Source: Propionibacteriaceae bacterium (GTDB lineage: Bacteria; Actinomycetota; Actinomycetes; Propionibacteriales; Propionibacteriaceae). From it: a stretch of 9,678 bases of DNA. The translations under genes were made by a program, and so were the position numbers. The notes beneath the pieces were generated by a model, which saw only the letters and a program-made list of their open reading frames with translations, had not been told where the DNA came from and made no database searches. This document shows, in pieces, positions 5,376-9,678 of the stretch; the first letter of the stretch is position 1; the number at the start of each line of letters is the position of its first letter. The stretch covers positions 1-9,678 of the forward strand of contig JAUMYR010000108.1 of assembly GCA_030528545.1 (NCBI GenBank), in the 5' to 3' direction.

Positions 5376-6626
5376 TCAGACCCGCACGCCAAGCAGAGCG
5401 TCCACGGCCGTGAACATCGCATCAATCGCTTCGGGATCGTCCCCGTCGATGGCCAGGCTCGCCGCCGCCCAGGCGTCCACGATCGCGATGGCTTTCGGCG
5501 CGTCCAGATCGGTTCGCATCGCGCGGCGCAGTTCCGCGATGGACTCATCGGCGTTGAGGGCCGCCGGGTTGTTGCGGATGCCGCGCCACAGTCTCAGCCG
5601 CTCCTCGGCCGCGGTGAGATCGCTGGGGTGCCACTCCCAGTCGCTGCGGTAGTGGTGGGCCATGATGGCGAGCCTGATCGCCATCGGATCGGCTCCCCGC
5701 TGACGCAGCCGGGAGACCAGTTCCAGGTTGCCCTTCGACTTGCTCATCTTCTCTCCGTCAAGGGCCACCATTCCCGAGTGGACGCAAGCGCTCGCCAGCG
5801 GCTGCCCGGTGACGGCGGTGGCCTGGGCGGCACACATCTCGTGGTGGGGGAACACCAGGTCAGAACCCCCTCCTTGGACATCGAAATGGGCCCCGAGGTG
5901 TTTCAGCGCGATGGCGGTGCACTCGATGTGCCATCCAGGGCGTCCGGGCCCAAGCACCGACTCCCAGGCCGGTTCTCCCGTGCGTTCGTAGCGCCAGAGC
6001 AGGCAGTCCAGAGGGTGCTTTTTCCCGGGACGCTGCGGGTCGCCTCCGCGTTCGGCGAAGATGGCGATGGCCTCGTCTTGGTCGAGGCGGGACAGGGCGC
6101 CGAAGCCGGGAGCCGCGGCGACGTGGAAATACCAGTCGGGGTGTTCGGCGTCCTCGATCTGGTAGACCAGTTCGGTGTCGCGCAGCCTACCGATCAGCTC
6201 AATGACACAGGCGATACACTCCACCGCACCGATGTAGTGCTGTGGCGCGATGACCCGCAACGCTTCCATGTCGCTGCGGAACAGTTCGATCTGGCTGTGG
6301 GCGAGTTCTTCCCAGTCCTGTCCGGTGGCCTGTGCCCGTTCCAGGAGGGGATCGTCAATATCGGTGACGTTCTGGGTGTAGTTCACCTCAAGGCCAAGGT
6401 CGCGCCAGACCCGGTTGAGTAGGTCGAAGGCGACATAGGTGTTGGCATGTCCGAGATGGGTGGCGTCATAGGGAGTGATCCCGCACACGTAGAGGCGCGC
6501 GACACCGTCTTTCGGGTGGACTTCGACCAGCCGCTGCGTCGCAGTGTCGAAAACGCTGACGGTTGAAGGAGCGTCACCGCTGGTGGCGGGGACCAGGGGG
6601 ACGTCGGGCGAGATCCACGAGTACAT
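5376..6626 (-). CDS. mshC: L-cysteine:1D-myo-inositol 2-amino-2-deoxy-alpha-D-glucopyranoside ligase (mycothiol synthesis)
   Basis: ATP-dependent ligase that joins cysteine to GlcN-Ins in mycothiol synthesis, the main low-molecular-weight thiol of actinobacteria. The 416 residues match the MshC length of about 410-420, shorter than cysteinyl-tRNA synthetase, from which it derives. Seen: [16 protein letters not shown] (46-61) with the HIGH-type signature HLGH and zinc ligand C48; further probable zinc ligands C236 (WHIECTAIA) and H261/H262 (FPHHEM); KMSKSKGN (293-300). PYDATHLGH is typical of MshC, while CysRS usually has PTVYD-x-x-HIGH. The ATG at 6626 has no Shine-Dalgarno but has TACGGT six nt upstream, a leaderless layout. 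The longer frame to 6776 would run into DUF3090. hisE lies 17 nt downstream. Confidence 0.96.
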   Translation of the reverse strand: MYSWISPDVPLVPATSGDAPSTVSVFDTATQRLVEVHPKDGVARLYVCGITPYDATHLGHANTYVAFDLLNRVWRDLGLEVNYTQNVTDIDDPLLERAQATGQDWEELAHSQIELFRSDMEALRVIAPQHYIGAVECIACVIELIGRLRDTELVYQIEDAEHPDWYFHVAAAPGFGALSRLDQDEAIAIFAERGGDPQRPGKKHPLDCLLWRYERTGEPAWESVLGPGRPGWHIECTAIALKHLGAHFDVQGGGSDLVFPHHEMCAAQATAVTGQPLASACVHSGMVALDGEKMSKSKGNLELVSRLRQRGADPMAIRLAIMAHHYRSDWEWHPSDLTAAEERLRLWRGIRNNPAALNADESIAELRRAMRTDLDAPKAIAIVDAWAAASLAIDGDDPEAIDAMFTAVDALLGVRV

Positions 6627-6632
6627 AGCTAC

Positions 6633-6638
6633 ACCGTA
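6633..6638 (-). promoter_or_regulatory. -10 box of leaderless mshC
   Basis: TACGGT on the minus strand, then GTAGCT, then ATG at 6626. It fits TANNNT with a six-nt gap. The 77-nt interval to the DUF3090 stop (6704) holds it; no -35 at normal spacing is evident. Confidence 0.45.
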
Positions 6639-6703
6639 GCGGCAACCTGACCCCACCCTCCTCGCCCACGGGGATCGTGGAATGGCCGGAATCGGGCCGG
6701 ACG

Positions 6704-7198
6704 CTAGCCCCGGTGCCCATTGGTGCGGGGGCAGAGATGCCCCTGTGAGTCCATCGGCTGCGCGCACGCCGGGCAAAGCGGCCGGCCGGCGGCGATCACC
6801 TGCCCGGCCCGCAAGGCAAACTCCTGGGCCTGTTCCACCGGCATCCGCACCAGGAGGATCGCATCGGAGGCAACGTCGGTCAGCTCTATGACGACTAGTT
6901 CCCGGTCCCTCTCCCAGCTGATCCGGATCTCACCGGCCCGGAACCTGGGCTCGACCGGCGCTTCGAGGGGGTCCCTGTCCCTAGGCTCTTGAGGAGGCTG
7001 CGGCACGGCTACCCCCAGCTCCCTCAGCCCACCGAAGAGCCGCAGCAGCAGAGCGTGCAGACTCTGCGCCTGGGCTTTCTCGATGATCACGCTAACCAGG
7101 CGGCGACCCTGCCGCACCTGCACGAAGAAGGTGCGCTCTCCCGGCTCACCCAGCGTGCCGATGATGAACCGCTCTGGCTGGTCAAACAGAGGAGCCAT
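6704..7198 (-). CDS. DUF3090 family protein
   Basis: Conserved actinobacterial protein of unknown biochemical role. The 164-residue product starts [28 protein letters not shown] with a beta-rich N-terminal part (about 8-60) and a second strand-rich block (88-135, [23 protein letters not shown]). It ends in a zinc-ribbon-like cluster, [21 protein letters not shown] (142-162), with Cys142, Cys145, His154, Cys156 and His162; metal binding is inferred. The ATG at 7198 lacks a properly spaced Shine-Dalgarno but has TAAGTT six nt upstream. DUF3090 genes usually sit next to mshC and uppP, as here, often with a histidine-phosphatase-like gene and a SCO1664-family kinase-like gene; both of those are missing from this window. 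The family call is strong, the function open. Confidence 0.88.
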   Translation of the reverse strand: MAPLFDQPERFIIGTLGEPGERTFFVQVRQGRRLVSVIIEKAQAQSLHALLLRLFGGLRELGVAVPQPPQEPRDRDPLEAPVEPRFRAGEIRISWERDRELVVIELTDVASDAILLVRMPVEQAQEFALRAGQVIAAGRPLCPACAQPMDSQGHLCPRTNGHRG

Positions 7199-7204
7199 GC
7201 GTTC

Positions 7205-7210
7205 AACTTA
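7205..7210 (-). promoter_or_regulatory. -10 box of leaderless DUF3090 gene
   Basis: TAAGTT on the minus strand, six nt (GAACGC) before the ATG at 7198. An AGGGG lies 12 nt from the ATG, too far for a normal ribosome binding site. Confidence 0.4.
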
Positions 7211-7393
7211 CCCCTATCGCCGTGGTTCCGGCCTCAGCGCCCGGCATCCGGGCCGCCACCGGTCGGCACGAGGGCTCGCCCCATGCCTGCTCCTGCGATC
7301 CCGCCGGTTTCGCCCGGCTTTTCTCGTGGGTTTTCCGGGCCCTTCCCACTGCGTGGCCGGGCCCCTCGACTGTCGGATCTTCGTCCCTCGGTC

Positions 7394-7399
7394 TAGTCT
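7394..7399 (+). promoter_or_regulatory. Candidate -10 box of uppP
   Basis: TAGTCT in the divergent 236-nt gap between DUF3090 and uppP. It would give a 5' leader of about 30 nt carrying the GGAG (7424-7427) ribosome binding site seven nt before the uppP ATG. A weak -35-like ctgtcg begins at 7370. The rest of the gap shows a gcccgg/ccgggc inverted repeat (7312-7317, 7335-7340) and a repeated ccgggccc, of unknown meaning. Confidence 0.4.
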
Positions 7400-7434
7400 T
7401 GCCCCTGCGATATCGAGTTGAACGGAGTACCCAG

Positions 7435-8277
7435 ATGGGGTGGATTGAGGCCATCGTCCTAGGCATCGTGCAGGGGCTGACAGAGTTCCTGCCGATCAGC
7501 TCCAGCGCGCACCAATCGATCGTCGGACAGCTGTTTTTCGCCGGACGCGATCCGGGGGCGGCGTTCACCGCGGTGACCCAGCTCGGGACAGAGACCGCCG
7601 TCATCGTGTACTTTGCCCGCGATATCTGGCGGATCATCCGTAAGTGGTCGCTGGCCCTCGTCGGGAAGGAAGACCGCGACGATCCCGATGTGCGTATGGG
7701 CTGGCTCGTCATCATTGGTTCCATACCGATCGTGGTGCTCGGCTTGTTGTTCCAGGATGCCATCGACACCTCGCTGCGCAATCTGTGGATCACCGTGGCC
7801 ATGCTGGCCGGGGTGGCCGTGATCCTGTGGCTCGCTGACCGTGCCGCGTCCCGGAACAGCCGCGAACTCAGCGACCTCACCTGGACGCACGGCATCCTGT
7901 TCGGCCTGGCCCAGTCGTGCGCTCTCATCCCCGGTGTCTCCCGGTCTGGGGCTACGATCTCGGCTGGCCTGTTCATGGGGTACACCCGGCCCGCCGCGGC
8001 ACGCTACTCCTTCCTGCTGGCCATCCCGGCGGTGTTCGGGTCGGGGATCTACAAGCTGAAAGACATTGGCGGTGACATGCATGTCGCCTGGGGGCCCACG
8101 ATCGTGGCGACCGTCATCTCCTTCGCGGTGGGATATGCCGTCATCGCCTGGCTGTTGCGTTACGTCAGCCACCACAGCTTCTCCATCTTCGTGTGGTACC
8201 GGCTCGTGATCGCCGCGATCGTCGCTGTCTTGCTTCTCACCGGAGTGTTGCAGCCCCTCGGGGCCGCGAGCCCGTAG
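7435..8277 (+). CDS. uppP: Undecaprenyl-diphosphatase (bacitracin-resistance type)
   Basis: Membrane enzyme that dephosphorylates undecaprenyl diphosphate to recycle the lipid carrier for peptidoglycan and other wall polymers. The 280-residue product has the family's two active-site motifs: [18 protein letters not shown] (13-30), with Glu17 and the Ser/His cluster, and [12 protein letters not shown] (165-176), with Arg170. Multiple hydrophobic segments fit the usual eight or so membrane spans. The ATG at 7435 is chosen for the GGAG seven nt upstream and for the standard start [20 protein letters not shown]; the open frame continues upstream but is non-coding. The last three bases (TAG stop) form part of the likely -10 of the next gene. 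The uppP-DUF3090-mshC neighbourhood is conserved in actinobacteria. Confidence 0.96.
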   Translation: MGWIEAIVLGIVQGLTEFLPISSSAHQSIVGQLFFAGRDPGAAFTAVTQLGTETAVIVYFARDIWRIIRKWSLALVGKEDRDDPDVRMGWLVIIGSIPIVVLGLLFQDAIDTSLRNLWITVAMLAGVAVILWLADRAASRNSRELSDLTWTHGILFGLAQSCALIPGVSRSGATISAGLFMGYTRPAAARYSFLLAIPAVFGSGIYKLKDIGGDMHVAWGPTIVATVISFAVGYAVIAWLLRYVSHHSFSIFVWYRLVIAAIVAVLLLTGVLQPLGAASP

Positions 8278-8280
8278 GCT
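8275..8280 (+). promoter_or_regulatory. -10 box of the aldo/keto reductase gene, overlapping the uppP stop
   Basis: TAGGCT, whose TAG is the uppP stop codon, then six nt (ctagcc), then GTG at 8287. It fits a leaderless start. There is no Shine-Dalgarno before the GTG and no -35 at normal distance (a TTGCAG at 8248 is 21 nt away). Confidence 0.5.
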
Positions 8281-8286
8281 CTAGCC

Positions 8287-9261
8287 GTGCAACAGCGGAC
8301 GTTAGGGGCCTCCGGGCTTCAGGTCTCTCGCCTCGGGCTAGGGACGATGGCCTGGGGACGCGACACCTCATGGAAGGACGCGAAAGCCCTCGCCCGTACT
8401 TTCGTCGAGGCCGGGGGGAACCTGATTGACACCGCCCCCGCCTATGGCGCGGGCGCCGCAGAGAAGATGCTTGGCAAGCTCATCCACACCGATATCCGGC
8501 GCGAGGACGTCGTGATCGCGTCCAAGGGTGGGTTCGTCGTCCGCGACGGCAAGCGGGTGATCGACACTTCACGCTCGGCGATGCTGTCGGATCTGGAGCA
8601 GACCCTGAGACGCCTGCACACCGACCACGTCGATCTGTGGCAGGTTCACGCCTGGGGAGAGGCTCCCATCGACGAGACTCTCTCGGCCATTGATGTCGCG
8701 GTGAGCAGGGGTATGGCCCGCTATGCGGGGGTCTCGAATTTCATCGGCTGGCAGACCGCGACCGCCGCGACGTGGCAGAAGGCCGTCCCCGGGCGGGTTC
8801 GCCTGGTCAGCGCGCAGGTGGAATATTCGCTACTGGCCAGGCGTGCCGAGGTGGAGGTGGTAGGTGCCGCCCGGGCCCACGGCCTCGGGATTCTCGCGTG
8901 GTCCTCACTTGGCCGCGGCGTCCTGACTGGCAAATATCGCAGCGGAACCCCCCGCGATTCCCGCGGAGCGACAGATCACTTCGCCTGGTTCATCGAGCCC
9001 TATTTGGAGCCACGCTCCCGCGCGGTCGTTGAGGCCGTAGCGAAGGCGGCAGAGGGTCTCGATCTCACCCCGGCGCAGGTCGCCCTGCTATGGGTGAGGG
9101 ACGCCCCACAGGTCAGTTCCGCGCTGATCGGGCCCCGCACCGCGGCACAGCTCGCGTCCTTGCTGGAAGTGGAGGAGCAGAGGCTGCCGGGTCCCATTGT
9201 CTCGGCCCTCGACGATGTTTCGGGTGGCCCGAACGCACTGCGGGCTGAGAACCAGCAATGA
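8287..9261 (+). CDS. Aldo/keto reductase
   Basis: NADPH-dependent oxidoreductase of the AKR superfamily (TIM barrel); the substrate cannot be deduced. The 324-residue product carries the full catalytic tetrad in context: Asp48 and Tyr53 (NLIDTAPAYG), Lys80 (VVIASKGG) and His121 (LWQVHAWG). Further family signatures are RTLGASGLQVSRLGLGTMAWG at the N-terminus, GVSNF (about 148-152), the QVEYSLL strand and the cofactor-binding region GPRTAAQL near 285. The start is GTG at 8287, nine nt after the uppP stop, with TAGGCT six nt upstream. The gene ends in an ATGA overlap with the monooxygenase-like gene, so the two are probably translated together. It may also be reached by read-through from uppP. 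AKR assignment is firm. Confidence 0.95.
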   Translation: MQQRTLGASGLQVSRLGLGTMAWGRDTSWKDAKALARTFVEAGGNLIDTAPAYGAGAAEKMLGKLIHTDIRREDVVIASKGGFVVRDGKRVIDTSRSAMLSDLEQTLRRLHTDHVDLWQVHAWGEAPIDETLSAIDVAVSRGMARYAGVSNFIGWQTATAATWQKAVPGRVRLVSAQVEYSLLARRAEVEVVGAARAHGLGILAWSSLGRGVLTGKYRSGTPRDSRGATDHFAWFIEPYLEPRSRAVVEAVAKAAEGLDLTPAQVALLWVRDAPQVSSALIGPRTAAQLASLLEVEEQRLPGPIVSALDDVSGGPNALRAENQQ

Positions 9262-9554
9262 GCACCATAGCCTGCACCGTCTTCGTCGCGGCTCCCGGCA
9301 ACGAAGCAGTCGTGATCCGGCTCGTCCGGCAACTGGCCCTGAAGGTCCGGAGTGACCCAGGCAACGTGACTTTCGAAGTCTCCCAGCTTGATGAGGCTCC
9401 CCGGAAGTTCATGATCTACGAAAGCTACGCCGACCCGACCAGCTTCGAGGCGTTCACCGACGCTCCGTACCGAGCCGTGTTCACCGCCGCCCTGACCGAG
9501 CTGATTGAGCCTGGCTCCTACCAGGTCGCGCGCTTCACGCCATTGGCTCGGTAA
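9258..9554 (+). CDS. Antibiotic biosynthesis monooxygenase (ABM)-like domain protein
   Basis: The 98-residue product fits the ABM/YgiN-type ferredoxin-like fold, a family of small dimeric proteins that includes quinol monooxygenases and heme-degrading enzymes. Seen: a first strand (IACTVFVAAPGNE), a helix (VVIRLVRQLALKVRSDPGN), then VTFEVSQLDEAPRKFMIYESYADPTSFEAFTDAPY (about 37-71), where 'E-x-Y-x-D-x-x-x-F-x-x-H/F' is the usual family core, here with FEAFTDAPY. Length is normal for a stand-alone domain. It starts at ATG 9258, sharing ATGA with the reductase stop. The pairing with an AKR suggests a small redox or quinone/aldehyde detoxification unit, which is inference. The substrate is unknown; members of this family are often functionally unassigned. 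Confidence 0.85.
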   Translation: MSTIACTVFVAAPGNEAVVIRLVRQLALKVRSDPGNVTFEVSQLDEAPRKFMIYESYADPTSFEAFTDAPYRAVFTAALTELIEPGSYQVARFTPLAR

Positions 9555-9576
9555 CCCAGCGGAACGGGCGAGCTGC

Positions 9577-9594
9577 CTGGGCTATTCCACCCAG
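9577..9594. terminator. Hairpin between the convergent ABM gene and tRNA-Leu
   Basis: CTGGG (9577-9581) pairs with CCCAG (9590-9594) over an eight-nt loop. A third copy, cccag at 9555-9559 just after the ABM stop, could pair with the same ctggg. The stem is short and has no T run, so this is a weak call. Confidence 0.3.
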
Positions 9595-9602
9595 TAGAGC
9601 AC

Positions 9603-9618
9603 GAAGTCCCGGGACTTC
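9603..9618. terminator. Perfect 16-bp palindrome downstream of tRNA-Leu
   Basis: gaagtcccgggacttc is its own reverse complement. As RNA it gives GAAGTC-CCGG-GACTTC. It begins 8 nt past the tRNA 3' end on the minus strand, so it may be a tRNA terminator, a processing signal, or a protein-binding site. No U tract follows. Confidence 0.35.
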
Positions 9619-9626
9619 ACACAGCG

Positions 9627-9678
9627 TGTCCGAGAGAGGACTTGAACCTCCATGCCCTATACGGGCACTAGCACCTCA
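9627..9678 (-). tRNA. tRNA-Leu (anticodon GAG), 5' half cut by the window
   Basis: The minus strand from 9678 reads TGAGGTGCTAG: T33, anticodon GAG (9677-9675), G37, T38 and the 3' half of the anticodon stem. Next come a class II variable arm (TGCCC/GGGCA stem), the T arm (GGAGG-TTCAAGT-CCTCT) and the acceptor strand CTCGGAC with discriminator A at 9627. CCA is not encoded (the next bases are CGC). The anticodon GAG reads CUC/CUU leucine codons. The long variable arm and the CUAG-stem sequence match actinobacterial tRNA-Leu. The D arm and the 5' acceptor lie outside the window. Confidence 0.92.

Noticed and set aside
6627..6776. MshC starting at 6776
   Set aside because: It would overlap DUF3090 by about 70 nt, and the extension is low-complexity, unlike MshC.
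7312..7340. gcccgg/ccgggc inverted repeat as a regulator site or terminator
   Set aside because: Six-bp arms of pure GC with a 17-nt loop are expected by chance in this composition.
7222..7434. UppP N-terminal extension from 7222
   Set aside because: UppP proteins begin at the [10 protein letters not shown] block; the ATG at 7435 has a well-placed GGAG, and the extension contains no membrane or family sequence.

Overview
The window reads as ordinary housekeeping chromosome from a high-GC Actinomycetota. The taxon call rests on mshC (mycothiol ligase), a DUF3090 gene, long-form HisG, a SseB-like gene upstream of infC, and many start codons with no Shine-Dalgarno but a TANNNT box 6-7 nt upstream. 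Propionibacteriales is my best guess at order level, with low certainty. No mobile element, CRISPR array, phage gene or toxin system was seen.

Layout. (1) Positions 1-2350, minus strand: the translation operon infC-rpmI-rplT, followed by an rRNA/tRNA 2'-O-methyltransferase (SpoU/TrmH family) that runs off the left edge. infC appears to start at a rare AUC codon. It is preceded by a leader of about 180 nt that can fold either as an intrinsic terminator or as a long antiterminator helix. A second large hairpin sits between rplT and the methyltransferase. (2) 2371-3422: a SseB-like protein (minus) and a divergent small membrane protein (plus). (3) 3423-3689: convergent gap with only hairpins. 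(4) 3690-6626, minus strand: mshC, hisE, hisG and a membrane-anchored PH-like protein, tightly packed, joining mycothiol and histidine synthesis genes. (5) 6704-7198: DUF3090 protein with a Cys/His C-terminal cluster (minus). (6) 7435-9554, plus strand: uppP (undecaprenyl-diphosphatase), an aldo/keto reductase and an antibiotic-biosynthesis-monooxygenase-like protein overlapping it by ATGA. (7) 9627-9678: the 3' part of a tRNA-Leu(GAG) on the minus strand, cut by the right edge.

The most interesting non-coding signals are the infC leader with its two exclusive folds, the AUC start with its strong Shine-Dalgarno, the 14-bp perfect inverted repeat behind rplT, and a recurring layout in which five genes look leaderless. 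I found no convincing new biological system; the findings below are mostly regulatory.
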